Positions 1 to 8,998 of a stretch of DNA of 64,000 nt are shown here, in pieces. Below the pieces are notes generated by a model. The model had not been told where the DNA came from. It searched no databases and was given only the letters and a program-made list of their open reading frames with translations. This stretch comes from Pseudonocardia sp. MH-G8 (GTDB lineage: Bacteria; Actinomycetota; Actinomycetes; Mycobacteriales; Pseudonocardiaceae). Made by a program: the position numbers and the translations under genes. The stretch is taken from the NCBI RefSeq assembly GCF_002262885.1, contig NZ_NKYF01000004.1, positions 124,710 to 188,709 of the forward strand, given 5' to 3'. Each line of letters begins with the position of its first letter. Within the stretch, counting starts at the first letter, position 1.

Positions 1-645
1 AGCGACGCGCGCGTTGCCCCAGTCGATCAGTACGGCGCCGTCGGGGTCGAGCAGCACGTTGCCGCGGTGCACGTCGCCGTGGGTGAGCGTGTGCGGGAGC
101 AGCGCGAGCGCGGTGCGCAGCCGGGCGTCGACCGACCACGCCTCCAGGAGGTCGGCGGCCTCGGCGAACCGCGCGTCGCCGGTGCGGTCGCGGGCACCGC
201 GGACTGCCGGCAGCGCCTGCGTCGTGATCAACTCTCGCCACCAGCGGGCGTCCACGACCGGGACACCGCGCGGCCGGCGCCCCTGCCAGTGGGCGTGCAC
301 CCGGCGCAGCGTCGCCCAGACCGCATCGGGCACCTCGCCCGTGCCATCGAGGGCGGGCCCGGCGTAGAACGGCATCACCAGCCAGGACCCGTGCGCGTCC
401 CGGCCGGCGGCCAGCAGGCGCGGGCGGTCGACCCCCGGCACCACGGCGATCGCGCGCATGGCGGCCACCTCGCGCGCGTGGGTGCGCTTGACGACCACCG
501 CGACGCCGGAGTCCAGCACCACGCGCTCGACGGCGGCGGCGGCGTACCCGCCCGCCAGCGGGGCGCGGTCCGCGACCGCGACCGGCGCTCCCGCCCAGCG
601 CGCCGCCGCGGGCAGCCACGCCGCGTCCGGCGGCGGGGGCGTCAT
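1..645 (-). CDS. Aminoglycoside-phosphotransferase (APH) family protein, partial
   Basis: Reads off the left edge of the window, so only the first 215 residues are present and the C-terminus is missing. The ATG at 645 overlaps the stop of the upstream doxX-like gene (ATGA), so the two are probably translated as a pair. Near the edge the protein shows the APH/choline-kinase catalytic loop HGDVHRGN followed by IDWGNARV, which gives the catalytic Asp, the Asn and the metal-binding Asp. An N-terminal lobe with VVVKRTHARE supplies the likely ATP-binding Lys. The family phosphorylates small hydroxylated substrates or acts in sugar kinase roles; substrate cannot be told. Fructosamine-kinase-like proteins are an alternative. 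Confidence 0.75.
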   Translation of the reverse strand, partial: MTPPPPDAAWLPAAARWAGAPVAVADRAPLAGGYAAAAVERVVLDSGVAVVVKRTHAREVAAMRAIAVVPGVDRPRLLAAGRDAHGSWLVMPFYAGPALDGTGEVPDAVWATLRRVHAHWQGRRPRGVPVVDARWWRELITTQALPAVRGARDRTGDARFAEAADLLEAWSVDARLRTALALLPHTLTHGDVHRGNVLLDPDGAVLIDWGNARVA

Positions 646-1235
646 CGCAGGAGCACGAGAACCAGCACCGCGGCGACCACGCCGACCACCAGCGCGAGCA
701 CTCCCCACGGGGCCGGGCGGCGGTGCCAGGTGCGCCCGTTGTCGAGCGCGATCCGGCCGGGGCCGGTGAACACGAGCGCGGCCGCGGCCATACCGAGCAC
801 GACGTCGAGTTCCACCGCACCCGCGCCCGCGGGGGAGGCGATGAAGAACCCGTTGCCGAACTTGAGCGCCACTGAGTTGATCATGATGGCGAGCAGCCCG
901 GCCGCCGCCAGCGGCGTGACGACCCCGAGCACCACGAACGCGCCCGCCACCAGCTCGGTGATCCCTGTGACCCAGGACAGCGTCATCGCCTCCCGGAAGC
1001 CGAAGCCCTCCAGCACCTGCGCGAACCCGCCGATGCCCGGGCCGCCCCACAGCCCGAAGACCTTCTGCATGCCGTGGGCGAAGAAGGTGCCGCCGACGGC
1101 GAACCGCAGCAGCAACAACCCGACGTCCGTGCCGCGGTTCCAGGCGAGCTCACGACGATTCGGCCGGGTGGGGGCCGGGTCCGTGTCGCCGAAGCTCCCC
1201 GCGTTCGGGAAGATCGACGTGGGGTGCTCGCTCAT
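642..1235 (-). CDS. DoxX family membrane protein
   Basis: A 197-residue membrane protein with about five hydrophobic segments (roughly residues 38-58, 88-105, 106-122, 142-158 and 178-195). The LLLRFAVGGTFFAHGMQKVF stretch is typical of the DoxX/MauE-like superfamily. Members are often linked to quinone or thiol redox chemistry, but biochemical roles are rarely known. The polar N-terminus (about 35 residues) is likely cytoplasmic. It overlaps the downstream phosphotransferase gene by 4 bp. Family assignment is confident; function is not. Confidence 0.8.
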   Translation of the reverse strand: MSEHPTSIFPNAGSFGDTDPAPTRPNRRELAWNRGTDVGLLLLRFAVGGTFFAHGMQKVFGLWGGPGIGGFAQVLEGFGFREAMTLSWVTGITELVAGAFVVLGVVTPLAAAGLLAIMINSVALKFGNGFFIASPAGAGAVELDVVLGMAAAALVFTGPGRIALDNGRTWHRRPAPWGVLALVVGVVAAVLVLVLLR

Positions 1236-1303
1236 GCTGTCGCAGCGTAGCCGTCGGTCGCCGGTTCCGGCGGCTACTCACCGGCCGCTCACCCGCCGCC
1301 GCC

Positions 1304-1309
1304 TAACCT
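1304..1309 (+). promoter_or_regulatory. -10 element of a probable leaderless transcript
   Basis: TAACCT lies 6 nt before the GTG at 1316, with no ribosome-binding site between. This spacing puts the transcription start on or next to the start codon, as in actinobacterial leaderless mRNAs. The same layout recurs at 34193, 36776, 42192, 44689, 46226 and 60558. Confidence 0.5.
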
Positions 1310-1315
1310 GGAGCC

Positions 1316-2470
1316 GTGGGAGGACGGGTGCGGCGTGCTGCGGCCGCGGCGCTGCTCGGGCTGCTGCTCGCCGGGTGCGCCACCTTCCCCGAGCAGGGGC
1401 CGCGCGAGTGGCACGAGCAGCTGGAGGGCCCCGGCGAGCTCGGCGGGCCGCCGGTGGTGCCCGAACCCTCGCCCCCACCGCAGACACCGCCGCAGCCCGG
1501 GCAGGAGGGCCAGGGCGGCGAGCAACAACAGCCGTCGGGCTGCGAGGACCCGGACCCCCAGGTCGTGGCCACCTGCCTCGACCCGGTCGGCGCGATCGCC
1601 GTGCTCCCCGACGCCGAGACGGCCCTCGTCGGAGAGCGGCGGACGGGCCGCGTGCTGCGGGTGAAGAAGGACAGCGATCCCGAGCTGCTGGCCACCGTGC
1701 CCGTGGACCCGAGCGGCGGTGGCGGCCTCACCGGCCTCGTGCTCTCCCCGTCGTTCATCGAGGACCAGCTCGTCTACGTCTACATCACCACCCCGCAGGA
1801 CAACCGGGTGGTGCGGCTCGCCGCGAACGACCCGCCCGAGCCCGTCCTCACCGGCATCCCGCGCGGCGCCACGAACAACGGCGGCGCGCTCGCCGTCGGC
1901 GACGACGGGTCGCTGCTCGTCGCCACCGGCGACGCGGGCCAGACCGACCCCGCACCCGCATCGCTGGCCGGGAAGCTGCTGCGCATCGACGGGCAGGGCC
2001 GCCCGGCCGAGGGCAACCCCGACCCGGCCTCGCCCGTCCTGAGCTCCGGGCTGCAGGCCCCCGGCGGGATCTGCGTCGACCCCACCCGCGGCACGGCGTG
2101 GGTCACCGACCGGCGCACGGGGGAGGACGCCCTGCACATGGTGGCGCCCGGGCCGCTGCCCACTCCGGCATGGCGGTGGCCGGACCGGCCCGGCGTCGCC
2201 GGGTGCGCCGCGCAGGACGGCACCGTGATGGTGCCCCAGGTCGGGTCCGAGTCGCTGTTCGTGATCCGTTCCGATCCGAACAACCTGTTCGTCGGCGCAC
2301 CCGAGCAGCAGCTGCAGGGGACCTACGGCCGGCTCTCCGCGGCCGCCATCGCCCCCGACGGCCTCGTCTGGCTGGGCACGATCAACAAGGCGGGCGGCGA
2401 GCCGGTGCCCTCCGACGACCGCGTGATCCGGATCCAGCCCCCCTCGGCCGGCGGCAACAGCTGGCAATGA
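1316..2470 (+). CDS. PQQ-dependent sugar dehydrogenase-like lipoprotein
   Basis: A 384-residue exported lipoprotein. Arg-rich n-region, hydrophobic stretch and lipobox LLAGC place the acylated Cys at about residue 21; a Pro/Gln/Gly-rich linker follows to about residue 75. The rest fits the six-bladed beta-propeller of the glucose/sorbosone dehydrogenase family (GALAVGDDGSLLVATGDAG and APGGICVD are typical). The family oxidises sugars with PQQ outside the membrane, but many actinobacterial lipoprotein members have no tested activity, so the enzymatic role is inference. GTG start chosen for the signal peptide and the -10 at 1304. Confidence 0.8.
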   Translation: MGGRVRRAAAAALLGLLLAGCATFPEQGPREWHEQLEGPGELGGPPVVPEPSPPPQTPPQPGQEGQGGEQQQPSGCEDPDPQVVATCLDPVGAIAVLPDAETALVGERRTGRVLRVKKDSDPELLATVPVDPSGGGGLTGLVLSPSFIEDQLVYVYITTPQDNRVVRLAANDPPEPVLTGIPRGATNNGGALAVGDDGSLLVATGDAGQTDPAPASLAGKLLRIDGQGRPAEGNPDPASPVLSSGLQAPGGICVDPTRGTAWVTDRRTGEDALHMVAPGPLPTPAWRWPDRPGVAGCAAQDGTVMVPQVGSESLFVIRSDPNNLFVGAPEQQLQGTYGRLSAAAIAPDGLVWLGTINKAGGEPVPSDDRVIRIQPPSAGGNSWQ

Positions 2471-2544
2471 CGGCGCCGGTCGGCGACCCGAGTACACCCC
2501 CGCATCGCGTTCGACGCGGTGTCGAGCCTCGCCGCAAGCTCCAC

Positions 2545-3510
2545 TCAGCCGAGCGCCTCGATGACGATCTCGGCGGCCGCACGCCCGGCGCCGCAGTCCG
2601 CACTGCTGTTGACCTGCACGGTCGCCCCGAGCGTCGGGTCGGGCGGCGCGTTCCACCGCACCCCGATCCGGCAGGGGTAGAGGGCGTCGCCGGTGCGCTG
2701 CACGGCCGTCCGGCCACCGACCTCGACGAGGGTGCGCTCCGGCCCCGGCGCCACCTCACCGAACGGGTCGACGGAGAAGGACATGGTCACCGCCTGCTCG
2801 CCGAGCACGACGGCGCAGAACGACGGACTCGGCATCTCCCGCAGGTGCACACCCGCGGCCCCTGGTGCGAACCGCCGGGTCAGCTCGTCGGCCGGGGCGC
2901 ACGGGTCACGGTCGGCCAGCGGCAGCGGCCGGGCGCCCCCGTCGTCGGGGGGCAGGTCCCACCGCCCGGCGACCTCGGTGGCGTAGCGCTCGGCGACCGC
3001 GCAAGGGGACGCGTCCGGCGAGGCCGCCGCGCCGGCGCGGACGTGCAGCTCGACGGCGAACCGGTCGCTGACCGGCAGCCGGACCTTGCACTCGTCCTCG
3101 TCGGCGGTCCGCACCCGGTACAGCGTCCGGTCGGCCACGGTGATCGCGGCCGTCGGGTCGCGGTCGGCGCGGTCGAACGGGCTGCCCGCCCACAGCCGGG
3201 CCGACCACGCGTCGCTGCTGAAGCGGCATTCCGCGACGTCGGGGTCCAGCTCGCCCGCGCCGAAGACGCGCTCGGCAGCCGCGGTATCCAGCAGCGCACA
3301 TACGTCCCAGGTCCGGTAGCCGGCCAGCTCGGCCGCGAGCTGCGCCAGCTGCTCGCCGGTGACCGGATCGTCGCCGATGCGGTGCGGGAGCGGCGCCGGC
3401 GTCGTGGTCGGTGCGGGCGTGGCCGTCGGGCCCTGCGGTTGCGGCGGCGGGCTCCCGCACGCGATCATCGCCACCGCGAGCACCCCGCACCACACCCACC
3501 TCGAGCCCAC
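2545..3510 (-). CDS. Putative lipoprotein of unknown function
   Basis: The frame is open up to 3975, but the likely start is the GTG at 3510, preceded by a GGGGG Shine-Dalgarno-like run, giving about 321 residues. GTG at 3531 is an alternative. The N-terminus reads as a lipoprotein signal (WCGVLAVAMIAC, then a Pro/Thr-rich linker). Several Cys residues could pair outside the cell. The layout resembles DUF3558-type actinobacterial lipoproteins, as does the divergent neighbour at 4030, but I cannot prove the family. It is convergent with the gene ending at 2470. The upstream part of the same frame holds a fragment resembling GatB (see 3641-3703). Confidence 0.55.
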   Translation of the reverse strand: MGSRWVWCGVLAVAMIACGSPPPQPQGPTATPAPTTTPAPLPHRIGDDPVTGEQLAQLAAELAGYRTWDVCALLDTAAAERVFGAGELDPDVAECRFSSDAWSARLWAGSPFDRADRDPTAAITVADRTLYRVRTADEDECKVRLPVSDRFAVELHVRAGAAASPDASPCAVAERYATEVAGRWDLPPDDGGARPLPLADRDPCAPADELTRRFAPGAAGVHLREMPSPSFCAVVLGEQAVTMSFSVDPFGEVAPGPERTLVEVGGRTAVQRTGDALYPCRIGVRWNAPPDPTLGATVQVNSSADCGAGRAAAEIVIEALG

Positions 3511-4029
3511 CCGTACCCCCAGTCGGATCACCGGCGCGTCGCCCGCCCCGGGCCGGGCGACGGTAGCGGATGCGGCGGACGCGATCGCGAGAACCGGCAC
3601 CACGCTCGGGACGAGCGTTCCAGCGGCCACTGCGCCCGCCGCCTCCACTTTGCCGCCGCGGATCTTCTCCGCGACATCGAGCTGAGCGGCCAGGACCTCG
3701 TCGCGGCGGTGATCCCCCACTCGGACTGGATCCGAGGCGGCGCTCCCACGGCAGCTCCCGAATCCAGCCGCGGACGGGTGAGGGCGACAACCGGCGGTAG
3801 CGGTGCACCCGTGATCGGCGCCCGGGCGGACCGGTGCCGTACCGTACGCCCGAATGGGTGAGAGCCGCCGGGCACACGCGTGGTGACGCACTGCCCTCGC
3901 GCCGCTCCGCACACAGCCGTCGCGCTCGACGTCGTTCGTGGCCGACGGCCATTCCGCGTGCAGTTCCAGATTCAACGCTCAAGTCCATGCGCACGTGCGG
4001 TCGATGACGTCCCCACGAAAGGAATGCAA
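3511..4029. other. Gene-free spacer containing a gatB 3'-end relic
   Basis: A 519-bp divergent spacer between two lipoprotein genes. Its notable content is at 3641-3703, which matches 4863-4925 inside the 3' end of gatB at 52 of 63 positions by my own count without gaps. Translated on the minus strand it still reads [15 protein letters not shown], against [15 protein letters not shown] in GatB. No other gene is evident. The Shine-Dalgarno sequence for the + gene is AAAGGA at 4018-4023. Confidence 0.6.
3641..3703 (-). pseudogene. Relic of gatB C-terminal coding sequence
   Basis: Short partial duplication of the GatB C-terminal (YqeY-like) segment, in the same orientation as the intact gatB 1.1 kb away. 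It includes the exact 19-bp match CCGCGGATCTTCTCCGCGA. It has no start of its own and could not make a working protein. It is most simply left over from a local duplication or rearrangement. Confidence 0.6.
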
Positions 4030-4677
4030 TTGAGGATCACGAGGAACCGTGTTGTCGCACTGATCTCGGCCGCTGTTGTCGTCGTGTTGTCATCCACCGC
4101 GTGCGGTACGGATCCGGTGGCGGGCAGCGCGAGCAGTACATCGGGCGAGGACCCGGCAGCAGTCGCGAGCCCGACACCGACCGCCGACTCGACTGATCCG
4201 CCGGGTGGGGCATACCGCTACGTCGAGGGCCTGTGCAAGCGCATCGATTTCTCCATGGTCGAGGCCCTCGCCCCGTTCAGCGGAGAAGTCACCGGGAGCG
4301 GCCGGTACACCGTTCCGTTCTCGTCGGCGAACTGCTCCGGCACGAACGAAGCGAACGACGACTTCGGCGGCGGCTCCACCCGGGTCGACGTGCAATGGCT
4401 GCCGACCCCGCGGCTGGCCGCCGCTGAGTTCGAGAACATGCTGTCCACCTTCTCGGGAACCGCGGAGCAGGTGGCAGAGTTGCCCGGGCGCTGGGAGCAC
4501 GCCGTGCAAGGCACGGGGAACGGGATCAACGACACGGCCGCATCGATCCTCGTTCAGGACAGCAACCTGGTGGTGCGGGTGGAGATCGCGCTCGCCCTCG
4601 TTCAGGCCCAGGACCGGGCGGGCCCCACGGTACAGAGCGTGGCGGAGAGCGTTCTCTCCCTCTCCGCCGAGGGGTAG
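4030..4677 (+). CDS. Putative lipoprotein
   Basis: About 215 residues. The N-terminus has a short basic region, a long hydrophobic stretch and lipobox LSSTAC, then a Ser/Thr/Pro linker, so an exported lipoprotein is expected. Start choice: AAAGGA at 4018-4023 abuts the ATG at 4024 but is 6 nt from the TTG at 4030, so the TTG is preferred. The mature part contains LCKRIDFSMVEALAPFSG, which resembles the Cys-containing start of DUF3558-type domains. Function unknown. Less GC-rich third positions near its 5' end set it slightly apart from its neighbours. Confidence 0.6.
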   Translation: MRITRNRVVALISAAVVVVLSSTACGTDPVAGSASSTSGEDPAAVASPTPTADSTDPPGGAYRYVEGLCKRIDFSMVEALAPFSGEVTGSGRYTVPFSSANCSGTNEANDDFGGGSTRVDVQWLPTPRLAAAEFENMLSTFSGTAEQVAELPGRWEHAVQGTGNGINDTAASILVQDSNLVVRVEIALALVQAQDRAGPTVQSVAESVLSLSAEG

Positions 4678-4727
4678 ACCCACCCTCGCCGCTCACGGCC
4701 CGCGGGCTCCGAGTCGTCAGGGGCGTA

Positions 4728-4755
4728 CGTGCGGCGCTGATCCCGGCGCCGCACG
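4728..4755. terminator. Stem-loop between convergent genes
   Basis: A perfect 10-bp stem (CGTGCGGCGC at 4728-4737 with GCGCCGCACG at 4746-4755) and an 8-nt loop, placed between the stop codons of the + lipoprotein and the - gatB. No T-run follows, as is usual in high-GC actinobacteria. It could serve both strands. Confidence 0.5.
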
Positions 4756-4768
4756 CCGCCTCCCCCGC

Positions 4769-6268
4769 TCAGCTGCAGCGCTCGATGACCAGCTCGCGCA
4801 CGCGCTTGGCGTCGGCCTGCCCCTTGGTCGCCTTCATGACGGCGCCGACGATCGCACCGGCCGCCGCCACCTTCCCCCCGCGGATCTTCTCCGCGATGTC
4901 GGGCTGGGCGGCGAGCGCCTCGTCGACGGCCGTGATCAGGGCGCTGTCGTCGGAGACCACGGCGAGACCGCGGGCGGCCACGACCTCGTCGGGCTCGCCC
5001 TCGCCGGCGAGGACGCCGTCCACGACCTGGCGCGCCAGCTTGTTGTTCAACGCCCCGGAGGCGACGAGCTCGATCACCCGGGCCAGCTGCGCCGGCGTGA
5101 TCGGCAGCCCGGCCGGCTCGACGCCGCGGGTATTGGCCTGCTGCGTCAGGTACGACACCCACCAGGAGCGGGCCTCGCCCGCGGGGGCCCCGGCCGCGAC
5201 GGTGGCCTCGATCAGCTCCAGCACCCCGGCGTTGACCAGGTCGCGCAGCTCCGCGTCGGTGAGGCCCCACGCCTCCTGGATCCGGCGGCGGCGCTCCCAA
5301 GGCAGCTCCGGCAGCGTGGCGCGCAGCTCCTCCACCCACTCGGCGGGTGGCGCGATCGGCACGAGGTCGGGCTCGGGGAAGTAGCGGTAGTCCTCCGAGG
5401 TCTCCTTGATGCGTCCGGCGCGCGTGGTGCCGGTCTGTTCCTCGAAGTGCCGTGTCTCCTGCACGACCTTCTCGCCCGCGTCCAGGACGCCCGCGTGGCG
5501 GGTCATCTCGTAGCGGACGGCACGCTCCACCGACCGCAGCGAGTTGACGTTCTTGGTCTCGCTGCGGGTGCCCAGCACGCCGCTGCCGACCGGGGAGAGC
5601 GACAGGTTGACGTCGCAGCGCATCGAGCCCTGGTCCATGCGCACGTCGGACACGCCGAGCGACCTGATCAGGTCACGCAGCGCCGTGACGTAGGCGCGGG
5701 CCACCTCGGGGGCGCGCTCCCGCGTGCCCGGGATCATCTTCGTGACGATCTCGATCAGCGGCACGCCGGCGCGGTTGTAGTCCAGCAGCGAGTACTCGGC
5801 ACCGTGGATGCGCCCGGTGGCGCCGCCGACGTGCAGCGACTTGCCGGTGTCCTCCTCCATGTGCGCGCGCTCGATCTCCACGCGGAACACGGTGCCGTCG
5901 TCGAGCGGCACGTCCAGGTACCCGTCGACGGCGATCGGCTCGTCGTACTGGGACGTCTGGAAGTTCTTGGGCATGTCCGGGTAGAAGTAGTTCTTCCGCG
6001 CGAACCGGCCCCACGGTGCGATCGAGCAGTTCAGCGCCAGCCCGATGCGGATGGCCGACTCCACCGCGCTGCGGTTGACCACCGGCAGCGCACCGGGCAG
6101 ACCCAGGCACACCGGGCAGACCTGGGTGTTCGGCTCGGCCCCGAACGCGGTGGGGCAGCCGCAGAACATCTTGGTCTGCGTGTTCAGCTCGACGTGCACC
6201 TCGAGCCCGAGCATCGGGTCGAAGCGCGCGACCACCTCGTCGAAGGGCACCAGCGTGGGCGCGGTCAT
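4769..6268 (-). CDS. gatB: Asp/Glu-tRNA(Asn/Gln) amidotransferase subunit B
   Basis: A 499-residue GatB of normal length. The N-terminal catalytic cradle is recognisable from [15 protein letters not shown] and the Cys-rich CGC...CPVC zinc site. The C-terminal YqeY-like tail ends with [10 protein letters not shown] and VRELVIERC. GatB phosphorylates Glu or Asp on mischarged tRNA and passes ammonia from GatA to make Gln-tRNA or Asn-tRNA. Its ATG overlaps the gatA stop (ATGA), and it is the last gene of gatC-gatA-gatB. A relic of its 3' end lies downstream at 3641-3703. Confidence 0.97.
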   Translation of the reverse strand: MTAPTLVPFDEVVARFDPMLGLEVHVELNTQTKMFCGCPTAFGAEPNTQVCPVCLGLPGALPVVNRSAVESAIRIGLALNCSIAPWGRFARKNYFYPDMPKNFQTSQYDEPIAVDGYLDVPLDDGTVFRVEIERAHMEEDTGKSLHVGGATGRIHGAEYSLLDYNRAGVPLIEIVTKMIPGTRERAPEVARAYVTALRDLIRSLGVSDVRMDQGSMRCDVNLSLSPVGSGVLGTRSETKNVNSLRSVERAVRYEMTRHAGVLDAGEKVVQETRHFEEQTGTTRAGRIKETSEDYRYFPEPDLVPIAPPAEWVEELRATLPELPWERRRRIQEAWGLTDAELRDLVNAGVLELIEATVAAGAPAGEARSWWVSYLTQQANTRGVEPAGLPITPAQLARVIELVASGALNNKLARQVVDGVLAGEGEPDEVVAARGLAVVSDDSALITAVDEALAAQPDIAEKIRGGKVAAAGAIVGAVMKATKGQADAKRVRELVIERCS

Positions 6269-7770
6269 GCGGCTCCCTCCAGGGACGGGACGCGGTCCAG
6301 CAGCGGTCCACCGTCCTCGGCGTTGCGGGCGGCCTCGTACGCCGCCGCCACCCGGTACATCACGGCCTCACCGAGCGCGGGGGCCATCACCTGCAGACCC
6401 ACCGGCAGCCCGTCGGCCAGCCCGGACGGCACCGACAGGGCGGCGGTACCGGCGAGGTTGGTGGGGATCGTGGCCAGGTCGTTGAGGTACATGGCCAGCG
6501 GGTCGTCGACCTTCTCCCCCAGCGGGAACGCCGTGGTCGGCGTGGCCGGCGAGACCAGCACGTCGGCCTGCTCGAACGCCGCGGCGAAGTCGCGCGCGAT
6601 GAGCGTGCGCACCTTCTGGGCCTGCCCGTAGTAGGCGTCGTAGTAGCCCGAGGACAGCGCGTACGTGCCCAGGATGATGCGGCGCTTCACCTCGGGGCCG
6701 AAGCCGGCCTCGCGGGTGGCGGCCATGACCTCTTCGGCCGAGGCGCCCTTGTCGACGCGCAGGCCGTAGCGCATGGCGTCGAAGCGGGCGAGGTTGGACG
6801 ACACCTCACTCGGCATGATCAGGTAGTACGCGCCGAGCCCGTACTCGAAGTGCGGGCAGGAGACCTCGACGAGCTGCGCGCCGAGCTTCTCCAGCTGCCG
6901 CAGCGCCTCGTCGTAGGAGGCCCGGACACCGGCCTGGTACCCCTCGCCGCCGAGCTCGCGGACGACCCCGATGCGCAGCCCGGACAGGTCGCCGTCCGCG
7001 CCGCGCCGGGCCGCCTCGACGACGGCCGGCACCGGCTGGTCGATCGAGGTGGAGTCCATCGGGTCGTGCCCGGCGATCACCTCGTGCAGCAGCGCCGCGT
7101 CCAGCACGGTGCGCGCGCACGGCCCGCCCTGGTCCAGGGAGGACGCCGCGGCGATCAGCCCGTAGCGGGAGACCCCGCCGTAGGTGGGCTTGACGCCCAC
7201 TGTGCCGGTGAAGGCGGCCGGCTGGCGGATCGAGCCGCCGGTGTCGGTGCCGATCGCCAGCGGTGCCTCGAACGCCGCCAGCGACGCAGCCGAACCGCCG
7301 CCCGAGCCACCTGGGACGCGCGTGGTGTCCCACGGGTTGCGGGTGGGGCCGTATGCCGAGTACTCGGTGGAAGAGCCCATCGCGAACTCGTCCATCGTGG
7401 TCTTGCCCAGGATCGTGATGCCGGCCGCGCGCAGCCGCGCCGTGACCGTGGCGTCGTACGGCGGGCGCCAGCCCTCGAGGATCTTCGAGCCCGCCGTCGT
7501 GGGCATGTCGGTGGTGGTGAAGACGTCCTTGAGCGCCAGCGGCACACCCGCCAGCGGGGACGCCGGGGCCGAGCCCGCGGCCAGCTCCTCGTCGACCAGG
7601 GCCGCCGACGCCAGCGCGGCGTCCTTCCCGACGTGCAGGAACGCGTGCAGCGCGCCGTCGACCTCGGCGATCCGGTCCAGGTGCGCCTGCGCCACCTCGA
7701 CCGCCGACACCTCGCGCGTGCGGATCTTCTCGGCCAGCTCCGCGGCGGTCAGCCGGGTCAGCTCGCTCAT
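6265..7770 (-). CDS. gatA: Asp/Glu-tRNA(Asn/Gln) amidotransferase subunit A
   Basis: A 501-residue amidase-signature enzyme that releases ammonia from glutamine for GatB. The Ser-cisSer-Lys site is visible: Lys in VPLALKDVF, the glycine/serine loop [10 protein letters not shown] and the nucleophile region [12 protein letters not shown]. The frame is open upstream, but the ATG at 7770 overlaps the gatC stop by 4 bp (ATGA) and gives the usual GatA length. Co-translation with gatC and gatB is expected. Confidence 0.97.
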   Translation of the reverse strand: MSELTRLTAAELAEKIRTREVSAVEVAQAHLDRIAEVDGALHAFLHVGKDAALASAALVDEELAAGSAPASPLAGVPLALKDVFTTTDMPTTAGSKILEGWRPPYDATVTARLRAAGITILGKTTMDEFAMGSSTEYSAYGPTRNPWDTTRVPGGSGGGSAASLAAFEAPLAIGTDTGGSIRQPAAFTGTVGVKPTYGGVSRYGLIAAASSLDQGGPCARTVLDAALLHEVIAGHDPMDSTSIDQPVPAVVEAARRGADGDLSGLRIGVVRELGGEGYQAGVRASYDEALRQLEKLGAQLVEVSCPHFEYGLGAYYLIMPSEVSSNLARFDAMRYGLRVDKGASAEEVMAATREAGFGPEVKRRIILGTYALSSGYYDAYYGQAQKVRTLIARDFAAAFEQADVLVSPATPTTAFPLGEKVDDPLAMYLNDLATIPTNLAGTAALSVPSGLADGLPVGLQVMAPALGEAVMYRVAAAYEAARNAEDGGPLLDRVPSLEGAA

Positions 7771-8078
7771 GCTTCCTCCCCCAGGATCTGCGGCACGCGG
7801 AAGCGCCCGTCCTCGGCCGCAGGGGCGCCGGCGAGGGCGCTCTCCTGGTCGAGGCTGGGGCGCAGCTCGTCGGGGCGGAACACGTTCTGCAGCGGCACCG
7901 CGTGCGAGGTGGGCGGAATGTCGTCCGCGGCGACCTCGCCGACGCGGGCGACGGCGCCGAGGATCACCTCGAGCTGGCCGGCGAAGACGTCGAGTTCGGC
8001 GTCCGTGACGGCGAGCCTGGCCAGCCGGGCGAGGTGCGCGACCTCGTCCCGGGTGATCGGCGCGGATTCGGCGGACAT
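7767..8078 (-). CDS. gatC: Asp/Glu-tRNA(Asn/Gln) amidotransferase subunit C
   Basis: A 103-residue GatC, the small subunit that wraps around and stabilises GatA-Gat[16 protein letters not shown] at the N-terminus and a C-terminal RFRVPQIL are family hallmarks. It is the first gene of the operon and starts at an ATG preceded by CTGGAGGGAC. The leader upstream can form a perfect 11-bp hairpin (8134-8158). Confidence 0.95.
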   Translation of the reverse strand: MSAESAPITRDEVAHLARLARLAVTDAELDVFAGQLEVILGAVARVGEVAADDIPPTSHAVPLQNVFRPDELRPSLDQESALAGAPAAEDGRFRVPQILGEEA

Positions 8079-8133
8079 GTCCCTCCAGGACGGTGTGCGT
8101 GGGCGGCCCGCTGCGGCGGGCGGTGACCTGCGT

Positions 8134-8158
8134 GTGGGGTCCGCACGGCGGACCCCAC
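8134..8158 (-). ncRNA. Perfect stem-loop in the likely gatCAB 5' leader
   Basis: GTGGGGTCCGC (8134-8144) pairs perfectly with GCGGACCCCAC (8148-8158) around a 3-nt loop. On the minus strand it is preceded by TAGACT (8164-8159), a plausible -10 element, so the hairpin would sit close to the 5' end of the gatCAB mRNA, about 55 nt before the gatC ATG. Role unknown; mRNA stability or attenuation are possibilities. Confidence 0.4.
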
Positions 8159-8342
8159 AAGTCTAGTCGTGGTGGCAGGCGGGCCCGGCGATCGCATCCA
8201 CGTGTTGTGCCGAACCGGTCGCGGCCTGACAGAATCTGCAGGGTTGCCGCCGCGCGGACCGCCGCCGATGGCGCGGGAGCTTCCCGCGGAGGAGGGCCTG
8301 CTGAAGGGCCCAGCTGAAGGGCATTGCGAGAGGACGTGTGGC

Positions 8343-8996
8343 GTGTCGTTCCTGCTCCGGGTCGTGCTACCGGACAAGCCGGGCAGTCTCGGAGCCGTGG
8401 CCACGGCGCTCGGAAACGCCGGCGCCGACATCCTCGGCGTCGACGTCGTGGAACGCGCCCACGGCCACGCGATCGACGACCTCGCGGTCGAGCTCCAGAC
8501 CGGCCGGCCGCCCGACGTGTTGATCACCGCGGCCGAGTCCGTCCCCGGCGTCGAGGTCGAGTCCGTGCGGCCGCACTCGGGGCGGCTCGAGACGCACCAC
8601 GAGCTGGAGCTGATCGACCAGATCACCGGCGACCCGCAGCACGGGCTGCAACTGCTCGCCGACGGCGTCCCCCGGATCTTCCGCGCCGGCTGGGCGCTGA
8701 TCGCGGTGCGCGACGGCGAGTCCTCCTACCGGCTGGCGCAGAGCTCGGCCGCGCCCGAGACGCGCGCGGGCGACCTGCCCTGGCTGCCCCTGGAGCGCGC
8801 CACCGTGCTGGACCCGGGCGTGCACTGGGTGCCGGAGCCGTGGAGCGCACTGGACACCGAGCTCGCGGCGGCCCCGTTCGGGCCGAAGGCGCGTGCCCTC
8901 GTGGTCGGACGCCCGGGCGGGCCGGCGTTCCGCCCGTCGGAGCTGGCGCGCCTCACCCACCTCGCCGGGATCGTGACGACGGTGCTGGGGCCGTAG
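8343..8996 (+). CDS. ACT-domain protein (gatC-linked, Rv3013-like)
   Basis: 217 residues. The first ~75 residues form an ACT domain ([20 protein letters not shown]), the small-molecule (often amino-acid) binding fold of regulatory proteins. The rest, about 140 residues, has no domain I recognise. GTG start at 8343 with GAGAGGA 8 nt upstream. A protein of this type lies divergent to gatC and next to ligA in M. tuberculosis (Rv3013), so a conserved link with amidotransferase or ligase genes is likely, though its role is unknown. The downstream pucR-like gene begins 2 bp after its stop. Confidence 0.8.
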   Translation: MSFLLRVVLPDKPGSLGAVATALGNAGADILGVDVVERAHGHAIDDLAVELQTGRPPDVLITAAESVPGVEVESVRPHSGRLETHHELELIDQITGDPQHGLQLLADGVPRIFRAGWALIAVRDGESSYRLAQSSAAPETRAGDLPWLPLERATVLDPGVHWVPEPWSALDTELAAAPFGPKARALVVGRPGGPAFRPSELARLTHLAGIVTTVLGP

Positions 8997-8998
8997 CA

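Noticed and set aside
67..3861. A 1264-residue open frame on the + strand
   Set aside because: It runs antisense through doxX and over the lipoprotein genes, with Arg/Gly/Pro-rich translation typical of shadow frames in GC-rich DNA.
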